In this document: piece after piece, positions 1 to 9,821 of the stretch
Layout: every line of letters begins with the position of its first letter
How positions within the stretch are numbered: position 1 is the first letter of the stretch
From: Dehalococcoidia bacterium
GTDB taxonomy: Bacteria; Chloroflexota; Dehalococcoidia; UBA2979
Assembly (NCBI GenBank): GCA_020845735.1
Contig: JADLFF010000058.1
Coordinates: 1 to 40,367, forward strand
Direction: 5' to 3'
Length of the DNA stretch: 40,367 nt
The notes under the pieces: generated by a model
The model's database searches: none
Told to the model about the DNA's origin: nothing
What the model saw: only the letters and a program-made list of their open reading frames with translations
Program-made: the position numbers and the translations under genes

Positions 1-1068
1 CTACGGCTCGGCGTAGACCATGATCGAGCGCCCCTCGATCTCCCCGGACTCGAGGGCGCGCACGCCCTCGTTGATGTGGTCGAGCCCCTCGTAGCGCTTC
101 GAGATCATCCGCTCGAGCGGGAGCTTCCCCTCGCGGTACCACTCCACGTACTGCGGCATCACCTGCGCCGGCCGCGCCGACCCACCCATCGAGCCGATGA
201 GCGAGCGCTCACCCATCGGGAAGAGGCCGCGCGGGAGCTCGATCGGGCCCTGCCCGATGCCCACGCTCACCGCCGTGCCGCCTCGCCGCACGCCGAGGAC
301 GCCCGGCTTCAGCACCTCGACGATCTGCGCCGTCACACGCGGCACGCCGATCCCGTCGAACGAGAAGTCGACGCCGCCGCCGGTCAGCTCCTTCACCGCC
401 TCGACGGCGTCCACGTCCGAGGCGTTCACGACGTGCGTCGCGCCCATCTCCTTCGCGTACCCCAGCTTCCCCTCCTGGAGGTCGACCGCGATGATCGGGT
501 AGGCGCCGGCGATCTTCGCCCCCGCGAGGATGTTCACGCCCACTCCGCCGACGCCGAACACAGCCACCGACTGCCCCTCGCGCACCTGCGCCGTGTTGAT
601 CACGGCACCCACGCCCGTGATCACCGCGCAGCCCACGATCGCCGTGACATCGGTGGGCACGTCCGAGGGCAACGGCACCACCATCTGCTCGTGCAGCAGG
701 GCGTGCTCGGCCCACGTGTACACGCCGTTCGCGTGGTCGCCCCCTCGATGGCTGAACGCCGTTCGAGGTGCGCTCGTGAGGTGATCCGGCAGGTCCCGGG
801 GCACGAACGGCACCATCACGTGGTCGCCCTCGCGCACGTGGGTCACCGCGCTGCCCGCGGCAATCACGACCCCCGTCGCCTCATGCCCGAGGAGCGCCGG
901 CCTCGGGTGCCGCGGGTTGTGGATCTGGTGCAGCTGCGAGTGGCAGATCCCCGAGGCGTACAGCCTCACGAGGACCTCCTCGGGGCCCGGGTCCGCCAGC
1001 ACGATCTCCTCGATGGCGAGCGGCTCGCCGTACTCGACCATCACCGCGGCTCGCGTCGTTGTCGGCAT
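1..1068 (-). CDS. Zinc-dependent MDR alcohol dehydrogenase
   Basis: A 355-residue medium-chain dehydrogenase/reductase that should oxidise an alcohol or reduce an aldehyde with NAD(H); the substrate is unknown. The catalytic zinc ligands are visible: C42 in GICHS, H62-E63 in GHEATG and C147 in VGCAV. The Rossmann motif GVGGVG lies at 172-177, and D196 at the end of the next strand favours NAD over NADP. The lobe that normally carries four structural-zinc cysteines (about residues 85-120) contains none, so that site is absent. I chose the ATG at 1068 because GGAGG lies 8 nt upstream; an ATG two codons earlier sits too close to it, and longer frames add an arginine-rich tail with no homology. 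The TAG stop is the first codon of the window, so the gene is complete. It is divergent from the hydrolase at 1203. Confidence 0.9.
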   Translation of the reverse strand: MPTTTRAAVMVEYGEPLAIEEIVLADPGPEEVLVRLYASGICHSQLHQIHNPRHPRPALLGHEATGVVIAAGSAVTHVREGDHVMVPFVPRDLPDHLTSAPRTAFSHRGGDHANGVYTWAEHALLHEQMVVPLPSDVPTDVTAIVGCAVITGVGAVINTAQVREGQSVAVFGVGGVGVNILAGAKIAGAYPIIAVDLQEGKLGYAKEMGATHVVNASDVDAVEAVKELTGGGVDFSFDGIGVPRVTAQIVEVLKPGVLGVRRGGTAVSVGIGQGPIELPRGLFPMGERSLIGSMGGSARPAQVMPQYVEWYREGKLPLERMISKRYEGLDHINEGVRALESGEIEGRSIMVYAEP

Positions 1069-1140
1069 GCGCATCCCCTCCACCCACTCGCGTGGCGCGC
1101 AGGATACGACGCCGCGGCCGACGAGAAGGCCACCCGCACG

Positions 1141-1167
1141 ATGACACCACGAGCTTCTGCCTAGAAT
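1141..1167 (+). promoter_or_regulatory. Candidate promoter of the phosphotriesterase-family gene
   Basis: ATGACA at 1141-1146 and TAGAAT at 1162-1167 resemble -35 and -10 boxes. The spacer is only 15 nt, shorter than ideal. They lie about 36 nt before the start at 1203, which has its own AGGAGG ribosome site. Confidence 0.35.
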
Positions 1168-1202
1168 GCCCGCGCCAGCCACCTCGCGAGGAGGATCCGC
1201 CG

Positions 1203-2219
1203 ATGTCCACCGTCCAGACCATCCGAGGCCCGATCGACAGCGCCGACCTCGGGCGCACGCTCTCCCACGAGCACCTCACGGGCGGCGCCGCCGCCATGGA
1301 CCGCGTGATGCCGCCGATCTACGACCTCGACGAGGCGGTGCGGCGCGGCGTCGAGGCGCTCCGGCGCGCGAAGGCCGCGGGCGTGGACTCGATCATCGAC
1401 CTCACCCCGCTCGACCTCGGACGGCAGGCCCCGCTGTTCCAGCGCATCGCCGAGGCGGACACGGGCGTCCACATCGTCTGCGCCACGGGCGTCTACCGCT
1501 GGGTGCCCTTCTACCTCTTCCGTCGGGACATCGACGAGGTGGCGAGCATCTTCCTCCACGACATCGAGCACGGCATCGACGGCACCGACATCAGGCCGGG
1601 CATCATCAAGCTCGCGTGGGACTTCGAGTACGGACTCACCGCCGAGGGACCCGCGGGCGACGGCATGCCGCGCGCCGGCCTCGAGCGGACCGCGCGGGCC
1701 GCGGCGCGGGCGGCGAAGGCAGGCGGCGTGCCCATCTCGTGCCACACCAACGCCTCGATGCGCCTCGGGCTCCCCCTGATGGCCATCTTCGAGGACGAGG
1801 GCGTGGATCCGGCGATGGTCACGATCGGCCACAGCAACGACTCCCACGACTTCGACTACGTGCGCGGCATCGCCGAGCGCGGCTTCAACATCGGCCTCGA
1901 CCGGTTCGGCATCGCGCGCGGCGAGGAGGAGATGGCGCGCCGCTCCCAGATCGCGCTCGACCTCGCGAGGGCGGGGTTCGCCGCGCAGACCTCGCTCGGC
2001 CACGATGCCTCCCCGTACTACCGATTCACCTCGAACGTCCCGGAGAACCCCGACTGCTGGACCGCCGTGAGCACCGTCGAGGTCCCGTGGCTCCTCGGCC
2101 ACGGCGCCACCCAGGCCGACGTCGACGCGATGCAGATCACGAGCATCCGCCGCACCTTCGAGGCAGCCGCGCGAGTGAAGGGATCGCGCGGGCAGCCTCG
2201 GCCGTTCCTACCGTGGTAG
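1203..2219 (+). CDS. Phosphotriesterase-family metal-dependent hydrolase
   Basis: A 338-residue amidohydrolase-superfamily protein of the PTE/PHP type. The full binuclear metal set is present: H22 and H24 in SHEH, K136 (the carbamylated bridging lysine) in IIKLAW, H181 in SCHTN, H210 in GHSND and D268 in GHDASP. Family members hydrolyse lactones or phosphotriesters, and the native activity is more often lactonase; this sequence alone does not say which. The ATG at 1203 is preceded by a strong AGGAGG and matches the usual family start. The gene is divergent from the alcohol dehydrogenase and is followed 22 nt later by a toxin-antitoxin pair. Confidence 0.9.
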   Translation: MSTVQTIRGPIDSADLGRTLSHEHLTGGAAAMDRVMPPIYDLDEAVRRGVEALRRAKAAGVDSIIDLTPLDLGRQAPLFQRIAEADTGVHIVCATGVYRWVPFYLFRRDIDEVASIFLHDIEHGIDGTDIRPGIIKLAWDFEYGLTAEGPAGDGMPRAGLERTARAAARAAKAGGVPISCHTNASMRLGLPLMAIFEDEGVDPAMVTIGHSNDSHDFDYVRGIAERGFNIGLDRFGIARGEEEMARRSQIALDLARAGFAAQTSLGHDASPYYRFTSNVPENPDCWTAVSTVEVPWLLGHGATQADVDAMQITSIRRTFEAAARVKGSRGQPRPFLPW

Positions 2220-2241
2220 TATTGCGCGAGGAGACAGCCCC

Positions 2242-2517
2242 ATGAAGGTGTCCAAGCTCAGCATCTCCCTCCCGGCCGAGCAGGCTGAGGAAGTCCGCGA
2301 GATGGCACGCCAGGCCGGCATGAGCGTCTCAGCGTGGGTCGCCGAGGCGTGCGCCGCCCGATTGCGCTCGACGCACCTCCGCGAGTTCCTCGACGAGTGG
2401 GCGGCCGAGAATGGCGTGATCACCGGGGAAGAGCTGGAGCAGGCCCGCGCCGAGATGGAGCGTGCGCAAGAGAAGGCTGGACTGCGCCCGCGTCGACAAG
2501 CACGCCGGGCCGGGTGA
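2242..2517 (+). CDS. Ribbon-helix-helix antitoxin, VapB-like
   Basis: A 91-residue protein. The N-terminal strand KVSKLSISLP followed by two helices, with GMSVSAWVAEA as the second, is the ribbon-helix-helix DNA-binding pattern. The charged C-terminal half (about 45-91) would wrap and inhibit the toxin. Its TGA shares one base with the ATG of the following PIN-domain gene, the usual antitoxin-first arrangement with translational coupling. A GAGGAGA ribosome site precedes the start. By family precedent it should repress its own promoter. The exact antitoxin class is inferred from the neighbour. Confidence 0.75.
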   Translation: MKVSKLSISLPAEQAEEVREMARQAGMSVSAWVAEACAARLRSTHLREFLDEWAAENGVITGEELEQARAEMERAQEKAGLRPRRQARRAG

Positions 2518-2897
2518 TGAGCCTCATCCTCGATGCGGGCGCCTTCGTGGCCGTCGAACGCCGTGATCCTGGGGTCCGGGCGACCATCGAGTTGGCAACG
2601 GCAACGAACGTGACCATACGCACGAGTGCGGTCGTCGTTACCGAGGTCTGGCGAGACCCTCGCGGTCGGCAGGCCCGGCTCGCGAGATTCCTGCGCTCCA
2701 TCGAGGTAGCACCCGTCGACAACGCGCTCGCGCGAGCGGCTGGCGTGCTCCTCGGACGAAGCGGCGGGGCAAACGCCGTCGACGCCCTCGTCGTCCTAAC
2801 CGCCAACGAGGGCGACACGATCCTCACCAGCGATCCGGGTGACATCGACAGGCTCGTGGCCGCCTCGGGGCGGCGGATCGCCATCCTCGAGTGCTAG
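2517..2897 (+). CDS. PIN-domain ribonuclease toxin, VapC-like
   Basis: A 126-residue PIN-domain protein, predicted to be a Mg-dependent RNase toxin. The acidic residues expected in the active site are visible: D in SLILDAG near the N-terminus, E in VTEVWRD, D in NAVDALVV and D in TSDPGDI near the C-terminus. The length is normal for VapC. The ATG overlaps the antitoxin stop by one base, and a GTG one codon upstream is an alternative start. VapC toxins usually cut initiator tRNA or 23S rRNA; the target here is unknown. I see no frameshift or missing catalytic residue, so the pair looks functional. Confidence 0.8.
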   Translation: MSLILDAGAFVAVERRDPGVRATIELATATNVTIRTSAVVVTEVWRDPRGRQARLARFLRSIEVAPVDNALARAAGVLLGRSGGANAVDALVVLTANEGDTILTSDPGDIDRLVAASGRRIAILEC

Positions 2898-2903
2898 CCC
2901 ATC

Positions 2904-3521
2904 CTAGCCTCGGCGCGCCCGCCTGAGACCCAGCAACCCCACGAGGCCCACCAGGATCGCGGGGACCACCACCCACGGCGCCTGGGGTGTCGGACCGGGC
3001 GGGTCCTTAACCATCGCTCGCGCGAGGTCAGTCGTCGCGCGGCGCCGGAGCAGCTCGAGGCGGAGCGACTCCTCGCCCTTCACCATCGCCCAGTGGTGAT
3101 TCGCCGCGAACACCGGCTTCAGCACCGGCGACAGCGCTCGGAGGAGCGGCTTGTCCGCCCGGATGCGCCAGTCGTACGCGATGTGCACATCGGGGCCAGC
3201 CTGCTCGAAGATCCACACGCCGCGCCCCACGAAGTCGCCCCGCGCCTCGATGACGAAGCCGCGCGGCGCGTTGTTCTCCAGCACGCGGAACGTCCACCGC
3301 AGTGTGTAGGGCAGCCAGCCCTTGGTGTGCAGCTCCACCTCGCGGCCCACGCCGCGCTCGTCGCCCGGCTCGGTCACCCGCACATCGAGGTAGACCGCCG
3401 GCCACCATCGAGGCAGGTCGGCGGGGTCCGCGAGCAGCGCGTGGACCTCCTCGACGCGCGTGTTGAGCGCGTACCAGTGCGTCACGAAGTGGTACTCGTT
3501 CGCCGCCATCAGACCACTCAT
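2904..3521 (-). CDS. SRPBCC (polyketide cyclase/START-like) protein with C-terminal membrane anchor
   Basis: A 205-residue protein. Residues about 8-155 look like an SRPBCC ligand-binding fold: N-terminal strand YHFVTHWYALNTRVEEVHALL, then DLPRWWPAVY, and a terminal helix ending in GEESLRLELLRRR. A proline-rich linker leads to a hydrophobic helix (about 182-197) and a basic tail, so the domain is probably tethered to the inner face of the membrane. The ligand is unknown. The start is uncertain: the ATG at 3521 and another four codons downstream both lack a good ribosome site. It converges on the toxin gene with six bases between stops. Confidence 0.7.
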   Translation of the reverse strand: MSGLMAANEYHFVTHWYALNTRVEEVHALLADPADLPRWWPAVYLDVRVTEPGDERGVGREVELHTKGWLPYTLRWTFRVLENNAPRGFVIEARGDFVGRGVWIFEQAGPDVHIAYDWRIRADKPLLRALSPVLKPVFAANHHWAMVKGEESLRLELLRRRATTDLARAMVKDPPGPTPQAPWVVVPAILVGLVGLLGLRRARRG

Positions 3522-3599
3522 CCCGGGCGATCCATCGCCCCACCTGCGAGGGCGAAACTACCATCCCCGCGCCCCGGAATCACCGCCACGAGCCCTCGC

Positions 3600-3605
3600 T
3601 ATACT
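3600..3605 (+). promoter_or_regulatory. Candidate -10 box (TATACT) upstream of the acyl-CoA synthetase
   Basis: TATACT is a good -10 in a GC-rich spacer, about 62 nt before the synthetase ATG. No convincing -35 is visible at 16-18 nt. Confidence 0.35.
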
Positions 3606-3667
3606 CGGCGCGCCGAGGGGCAGCCAGACGCAAGCCCAGCACCAGCGTTTCGAGGCGGAGGCGCCAC

Positions 3668-5431
<1,764 letters not shown>

Positions 5432-5461
5432 CAGGCGAGTCGGCCGGTCGCCGCTCGTGCA

Positions 5462-6229
5462 TTACGAGGGCGGGAGGTGGTCCTTCCAGACCGGCGCGCG
5501 CTTTTCGAGGAATGAGCGCATGCCCTCGCGCTGGTCATCGGAGGTCCAGATCTCCTGGATCTCCCGGGCCGCGATCTTCTGGCCGTACTCCAGCGGCACC
5601 TCCGCCCCGAGGCGTGACAGCTTCTTCACCAGGCGCACGGCCGCCGGAGCGTTCTTGTTGATCTGCTCCGCCATCTCGATGGCGGTGTCCAGCAACTGAT
5701 CGCCGGGGACCACGCGGGTCACGATGCCCATCCGCAGCGCCGTCGCGGCATCGACCGGCGCCGCGCTCATCATCATCCAGAACGCGTCGCTCTGCCCGAT
5801 CAACCGCGGCAGGTAGAAGACGCCGGTGGGCGGGACTACGCCCCGCGCCACCTCCGGCATCGCGAACGTCGCATCCTCCGAGCAGATGCGGATGTCCATC
5901 CGCTGCGTCATCTCGAATGCCGCGCCGTAGCAGAGCCCGTTCACGGCCGCGATCCGCGGCTTTGTGATCTCGATCGCCGCCGGCAGCGGAGGCGCCGAGG
6001 CCCCCGGGCCGGTGCGTCCCTCCACGCGGTCACGCACGTCCATCCCCGCCGAGAACGCGCGACCCGTCCCCGTGTAGATCAGCACCCACAGGTCGTCGTC
6101 CGTGGCGAAGTCGTTCTCCGCTGCGCGCAGCTCGCCGCTCAACTCGCGTCCGAGCGCGTTCAAGCGGTCGGGCCGGTTCAGCGTCACGATCGCAACGTGG
6201 CCCCGCTTCTCGTACTCGACGAAGGCCAT
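5462..6229 (-). CDS. Enoyl-CoA hydratase/isomerase family protein (crotonase)
   Basis: A 255-residue crotonase-fold protein. GTGRAFSAGMDVRD provides the first oxyanion-hole segment, and AAVNGLCYGAAFEMTQRMDIRI provides the second in a variant form. FAMPEVARGVVPPTG is the region that carries a catalytic glutamate in hydratases. Members hydrate, isomerise or hydrolyse acyl-CoAs, and the exact reaction cannot be read here. I chose the ATG at 6229 (MAFVEYEKRGHVAIVTL) because GGAGG lies 5 nt upstream and the family begins there. A longer open frame upstream runs through repeat sequence. It lies downstream of the MaoC-like gene on the same strand, separated by about 190 bp of repeats. Confidence 0.85.
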   Translation of the reverse strand: MAFVEYEKRGHVAIVTLNRPDRLNALGRELSGELRAAENDFATDDDLWVLIYTGTGRAFSAGMDVRDRVEGRTGPGASAPPLPAAIEITKPRIAAVNGLCYGAAFEMTQRMDIRICSEDATFAMPEVARGVVPPTGVFYLPRLIGQSDAFWMMMSAAPVDAATALRMGIVTRVVPGDQLLDTAIEMAEQINKNAPAAVRLVKKLSRLGAEVPLEYGQKIAAREIQEIWTSDDQREGMRSFLEKRAPVWKDHLPPS

Positions 6230-6264
6230 CCCCCGCCTCCTTCCGGCACCCGCAAACTCCCCGT

Positions 6265-6288
6265 AGGGGCGCCAGTCCTGGCGCCCCT
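6265..6288. repeat. Perfect 10-bp inverted repeat, intergenic palindromic element
   Basis: AGGGGCGCCA (6265-6274) pairs perfectly with TGGCGCCCCT (6279-6288) around a 4-nt GTCC loop. A related, weaker copy (AGGGCGC / GCGCCCT) lies at 6381-6402; both are preceded by GT. They sit between the MaoC-like gene and the crotonase and look like interspersed palindromic repeats that may also act as terminators. Confidence 0.6.
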
Positions 6289-6317
6289 CGCCTCCAGAGC
6301 ACAGCCCGCCCTCATCC

Positions 6318-6342
6318 GTTCGTGGTGAGCCTGGCGAACCAC
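6318..6342. repeat. Palindromic repeat, GTGGT/ACCAC stem type
   Basis: A copy of the window-wide family built as TTCG, 5-bp stem arm, 11-nt GAGCCTG(T/G)CGA loop, complementary arm. Here the arms are GTGGT and ACCAC and the loop is GAGCCTGGCGA. Confidence 0.7.
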
Positions 6343-6420
6343 ACTCGCCGTCCCCGGTCCACCGCCACCACGCTCCGAGTAGGGCGCGAGGCCTGGCGCC
6401 CTCCAGGCGCCGCGTGAACG

Positions 6421-6855
6421 CTATGTGCGATTCGGCAGCACGAGCACGGCGTGCGCCGGGCACGTCCCGTCGCCGTTCTGGTTCACCACGTTGATGTCGA
6501 GGTACACACGGTGCTCACCGTCCTCGACCTTCTTGTCGGTGACCTTGCCCTGGACGGTGAGAATGTCGTTCTTCTGGTTGATGGCGCGGAACTGGACGCC
6601 GCACTCGCGGATCTCCGCCTCGTCGCCGATCCAGTCGCGCAGGGCGTTGAGGATGTACGTGTAGCGCAGGTTGCCCATGCCGAAGGCGCCCTGCTCGTTG
6701 AGCGCGGCCTTCCCCGCCTCGTCATCCATGTGGATGTAGACGAACTCGTCGTTCACCGCGGCGTAGCGGTTCCAGTGCATGAAGTCGGTCTGCCGAGACC
6801 AGCGGGGCATCTCATCCCCGACCTTCACATCCTCGAAGTAGACGTTGACCGCCAT
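6421..6855 (-). CDS. MaoC-like hot-dog fold protein
   Basis: A 144-residue protein with the look of the MaoC/FAS1 hot-dog family: VYFEDVKVGDEMPRWSRQTDFMHWNRYAAVNDEFVYIHMDDEAGK at the N-terminus (the D and H that act in hydratases fall in this stretch), then GNLRYTYILNALRDWIG and a C-terminal strand set ending VLVLPNRT. It may hydrate an enoyl-CoA or bind an acyl thioester. The conserved GD-x-NP-x-H hydratase signature is not exact, so catalysis is not certain. GGAGAT lies about 7 nt before the ATG. It is divergent from the HxlR regulator and could be regulated by it. Confidence 0.7.
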   Translation of the reverse strand: MAVNVYFEDVKVGDEMPRWSRQTDFMHWNRYAAVNDEFVYIHMDDEAGKAALNEQGAFGMGNLRYTYILNALRDWIGDEAEIRECGVQFRAINQKNDILTVQGKVTDKKVEDGEHRVYLDINVVNQNGDGTCPAHAVLVLPNRT

Positions 6856-6901
6856 CCGGATCTCCTCTCGCCACGCGCGTCCGAGGCGTGACGTGCGAAT
6901 G

Positions 6902-6913
6902 TATAGTGACTAT
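6902..6913. promoter_or_regulatory. Candidate HxlR operator overlapping a -10 box
   Basis: ATAGT-G-ACTAT (6903-6913) is a perfect 5-1-5 palindrome in an unusually AT-rich spot, and TATAGT (6902-6907) is a good -10 for the rightward HxlR gene. It lies in the 123-bp divergent spacer between the MaoC-like gene and the HxlR gene. A dimeric regulator bound here would block transcription, which fits autoregulation. Confidence 0.5.
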
Positions 6914-6978
6914 GGATACAGGAGTCAATCCCGCGCTACTATCCGCTCGAAGACGCGCGTCTGCCGGGAGGCCGCACG

Positions 6979-7365
6979 ATGGCACGGACGTACACGTACC
7001 AGCAGCGCTGCCCCATCGCCCGCTCGCTCGACATCGTGGGCGACCGCTGGACGATGCTCGTCCTGCGCGACCTGGGGCGCGGTCACACGCGCTACGTCGA
7101 CCTGATGCGCGAGCTGCGCGGCATCTCCCCGAACGTGCTGTCCGAGCGGCTCAAGCACCTCGAGCAGGAGGGCCTGATCAGCTCCGCGCTCTACTCACAG
7201 CATCCGCCGCGCGCGGAGTACCGCCTGACCGAGAAGGGCGAGGCGTTCAAGCCCGTCCTCCGCGCGCTGATCGCCTGGGGCGACACCTACGCACCGCGCC
7301 CGCCTCGCTCGAGGGCAAAGCGCGCCGCCGAGGACCTCGAGGACGTCGAGGCGCCCGCCCGCTAG
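6979..7365 (+). CDS. HxlR-family winged-helix transcriptional regulator
   Basis: A 128-residue HxlR/DUF24 protein. It opens with YQQRCPIARSLDIVGDRWTMLVLRDL: C11 is the conserved N-terminal cysteine that senses electrophiles or oxidants in several family members, and GDRWT is the family hallmark. The recognition helix falls in GISPNVLSERLKHLEQEGLI and the wing in RAEYRLTEKGEAF. GGGAGG lies about 9 nt before the ATG. It is divergent from a MaoC-like gene and lies upstream of two small enzyme genes, either of which could be its target. Confidence 0.85.
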   Translation: MARTYTYQQRCPIARSLDIVGDRWTMLVLRDLGRGHTRYVDLMRELRGISPNVLSERLKHLEQEGLISSALYSQHPPRAEYRLTEKGEAFKPVLRALIAWGDTYAPRPPRSRAKRAAEDLEDVEAPAR

Positions 7366-7474
7366 CCCCTCGTCAGCACCCCGGGCACGCCCGAGGGTTG
7401 CGCCCCCTCGCGGCGCGCAACGGCGCGCGACGGCGACGCATGTGCAGCAACGCGTGCCGAGGCGCGTAGCACCG

Positions 7475-7480
7475 TAGAAT
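7475..7480 (+). promoter_or_regulatory. Candidate -10 box (TAGAAT)
   Basis: TAGAAT lies 40 nt before the TTG start at 7521 and would serve the two-gene unit 7521-8533. No clear -35 is seen. Confidence 0.3.
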
Positions 7481-7520
7481 CTCCAGCACCCCTCCTCGTC
7501 TCGAGTCGAAAGGACCCACC

Positions 7521-7874
7521 TTGGACCCGGCCGTGCGCACCGCCCTCGAGGCGAACCCCGTCGCCGACATCACCATCAACAAGCGCAAGAGCGGCGGCCC
7601 CCACCGCATGGAGATCTGGGTCCACGCCTTCGAGGGGCGCGTGTTCCTCGCCGGACGGCCCGTCCCGAAGTCGTGGTACGCGAACCTCCTCGCGGACCCG
7701 AGCCTGACGCTGCACGTCAAGAACGGCGCAACCGCGGACATCCCGATGCGCGCACGGGCGATCACGGACCCCGTCGAGCGCCGCGCCGTCTTCCCCCTCA
7801 TCGTCGAGCGCAACAACGGAGACATCGAGGAGTGGGTCGCGGGCGCAAAGCTCATGGAACTGACCGAGGCGTAG
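7521..7874 (+). CDS. Flavin-split-barrel (nitroreductase/DUF385-like) small protein
   Basis: A 117-residue protein resembling the small flavin/F420-binding split-barrel family: PVADITINKRKSGGPHRMEIWVHAFEGRVFLAGRP, then SWYANLLADPSLTLHVKNG, then a terminal helix. Members bind FMN or F420 and reduce varied substrates; cofactor and substrate are unknown here. The start is a TTG, supported by AAGGA 7 nt upstream and by the lack of an ATG nearby. Its stop is 5 nt before the next gene, so the two are co-transcribed. Confidence 0.6.
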   Translation: MDPAVRTALEANPVADITINKRKSGGPHRMEIWVHAFEGRVFLAGRPVPKSWYANLLADPSLTLHVKNGATADIPMRARAITDPVERRAVFPLIVERNNGDIEEWVAGAKLMELTEA

Positions 7875-7879
7875 TCGCG

Positions 7880-8533
7880 ATGGCCGTGCGCGTCGACCTC
7901 AACATCTCCCTCGACGGGTTCGCCACCACCACGGACGGGACACCCGACAACCCGATCGGCGAGGACTGGTTTCGCCTCGTCGCCGCGTACATGGCGACCC
8001 GCACGGTCCGCGCGCGCGTCTTCGGCGATACGACCGGGGCGGGTACGACCGATGTCGATGACGAGTACGCCGCCGCCTACTTCGAGGGCATCGGCGCCGA
8101 GATCATGGGCGCGGGCATGTTCGGCCTCCACCTGCACCCCGACGACCCCGACTGGCAGGGCTGGTGGGGGCCGAACCCGCCGTTCCACGTCCCGGTGTTC
8201 GTCCTGACTCACGAGCAGCGACCAACCCTCGAGATGGAGGGCGGCACCACGTTCCACTTCATCTCGGCCACGCCGCAGGAAGCCCTTGCGCGCGCCACCG
8301 CCGAGGCGGGCAGCCTCGATGTGCGTGTCGGCGGCGGCCCCACGGTCGTACGCGAGTTCCTCAAGGCTGGGCTCGTCGACCGGCTGCACGTTGCGATCGC
8401 CCCGCTCCTCCTCGGGAGGGGCATCCGCCTCTGGGACGACCTGCGCGGACTCGAGCTGGGCTACGACATCACCACCGAGGCAGCGGCGAGCGGCACCGCG
8501 CACGTGACCTTCTCGCGCCTCGCGCGCCCGTGA
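7880..8533 (+). CDS. DHFR/RibD C-terminal-domain-like reductase
   Basis: A 217-residue protein of the RibD-C/dihydrofolate-reductase-like fold. VRVDLNISLDGFATTTDGTP is the typical N-terminal strand and loop. LDVRVGGGPTVVREFLKAGLVDRLHVAIAPLLLGRGIRLWDDL is the classic NADPH-binding and C-terminal strand region. These enzymes reduce pteridine- or ribityl-like substrates with NADPH, but many stand-alone members have no known role. The ATG at 7880 lies 5 nt after the preceding stop, giving a two-gene unit with the split-barrel protein. Confidence 0.75.
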   Translation: MAVRVDLNISLDGFATTTDGTPDNPIGEDWFRLVAAYMATRTVRARVFGDTTGAGTTDVDDEYAAAYFEGIGAEIMGAGMFGLHLHPDDPDWQGWWGPNPPFHVPVFVLTHEQRPTLEMEGGTTFHFISATPQEALARATAEAGSLDVRVGGGPTVVREFLKAGLVDRLHVAIAPLLLGRGIRLWDDLRGLELGYDITTEAAASGTAHVTFSRLARP

Positions 8534-8641
8534 GGTGACGACGCCGGCCGCAGCCGGACACTCCGCCTCCCGCAGCGCACTCCCCCGCTCGAACCGGCGA
8601 CCGAACCTGCGACAATGCCCCGCAGATTGCGAGGCCAGCCC

Positions 8642-9811
8642 GTGACCACCACCGACGAACCGCAGCCCACCTCGGCAGCACCCGAGGTGGCCATCCATCG
8701 TGGGCTGAACGGCGTCTACTTCGACCGCTCCGGCGTCTCGTTCATCGATGGTCGCGAGGGCACCCTGCTCTACCGCGGCTACTCGATCCACGACCTCGCC
8801 GAGCGCTCCACCTTCGAGGAGACCGCGTACCTCCTCCTCTACGGCGCGCTGCCGACTCGCACCCAGCTCGCCGAGTTCGACGCGGAGCTGCGTGCCAGCC
8901 GCGCCATCCCCGAGGGCGTCACGGCCGTCATCGACGCCGTGAGGCACGCCCATCCCATGGAGGTCCTCCGCACCGCCATCTCCGCCCTCGGCGCTTTCGA
9001 CCCTGAGGTCGCCGACAACTCGGCGGAGGCGACGCGCCGCAAGGGCGTCCGCCTCACCGCGCAGGTCGCGACCATCGTCGGCACGCACCAGGCGCTGAGG
9101 CAGGGTCGTGCCCCGACGCCGCCCAACCCCGCGCTGAGCCACGCGGCGAACTTCCTCGCGATGGTGCTGGGCGCTCCACCCTCCGAGCGCGCCGCACGCC
9201 TCATGGACAAGGACCTCATCCTCCACGCCGAGCACGGCTCGAACGCCTCGGCATTCACCGCGCGCGTGGTCGCGGGCACCGACGCCAACCTCCACGCCGC
9301 GCTCACCGCGGCCGTCGGAGCGCTGAGCGGACCCGCGCACGGCGGCGCCGCCGAGAACGTCATGCGCATGGCACAGGAGATCGAGGAGCCGGAGCGCGCC
9401 GCCGAGTACGTGAAGCGGCTCCGCGCCAACCGCGAGCCCGTGATGGGCTTCGGGCACCGCGTCTACCGCGCCGAGGACCCGCGCGCGCGCCACCTCCGCG
9501 AGGACGTGAAGGCCCTCTCCCTCGAGATGGAAGAGCCGAAGTGGTACGCCATCCTCGAGGCCGTCGTGGAGGCGATGCGGCCCTACGCCCGCCTCGGCGT
9601 GAACGTGAACGTCGACTTCTACGCGGGCGTCATCTACTACCTGCTCGGCATCCCCGAGGACCTGTTCGTGCCCATCTTTGCCGTCGGTCGCGTCCCCGGC
9701 TGGACCGTCCAGGTCATCGAGCAGCAGGAGCACAACATCCTGATCCGCCCGCTCACCGCCTACAACGGCCCCCCTCCGAGGCCCTACCTCCCCCTCGACG
9801 CCCGCGCCTAG
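8642..9811 (+). CDS. Citrate synthase / 2-methylcitrate synthase family
   Basis: A 389-residue citrate-synthase-fold enzyme that condenses acetyl- or propionyl-CoA with oxaloacetate. The catalytic triad is visible: H233 in GPAHGGA, H272 in MGFGHRVYR and D325 in NVDFYAGV. The short dimeric type, ending near RPLTAYNGPP, covers both citrate and methylcitrate synthases and cannot be resolved by eye. The methylmalonyl-CoA mutase, MmgE/PrpD protein and short-chain acyl-CoA synthetase elsewhere in the window leave both open. I chose the GTG at 8642 because GAGG lies about 6 nt upstream. The ATG 27 nt earlier has no ribosome site and falls in a possible -10 (GACAAT). Confidence 0.88.
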   Translation: MTTTDEPQPTSAAPEVAIHRGLNGVYFDRSGVSFIDGREGTLLYRGYSIHDLAERSTFEETAYLLLYGALPTRTQLAEFDAELRASRAIPEGVTAVIDAVRHAHPMEVLRTAISALGAFDPEVADNSAEATRRKGVRLTAQVATIVGTHQALRQGRAPTPPNPALSHAANFLAMVLGAPPSERAARLMDKDLILHAEHGSNASAFTARVVAGTDANLHAALTAAVGALSGPAHGGAAENVMRMAQEIEEPERAAEYVKRLRANREPVMGFGHRVYRAEDPRARHLREDVKALSLEMEEPKWYAILEAVVEAMRPYARLGVNVNVDFYAGVIYYLLGIPEDLFVPIFAVGRVPGWTVQVIEQQEHNILIRPLTAYNGPPPRPYLPLDARA

Positions 9812-9821
9812 CGCACGCCCC

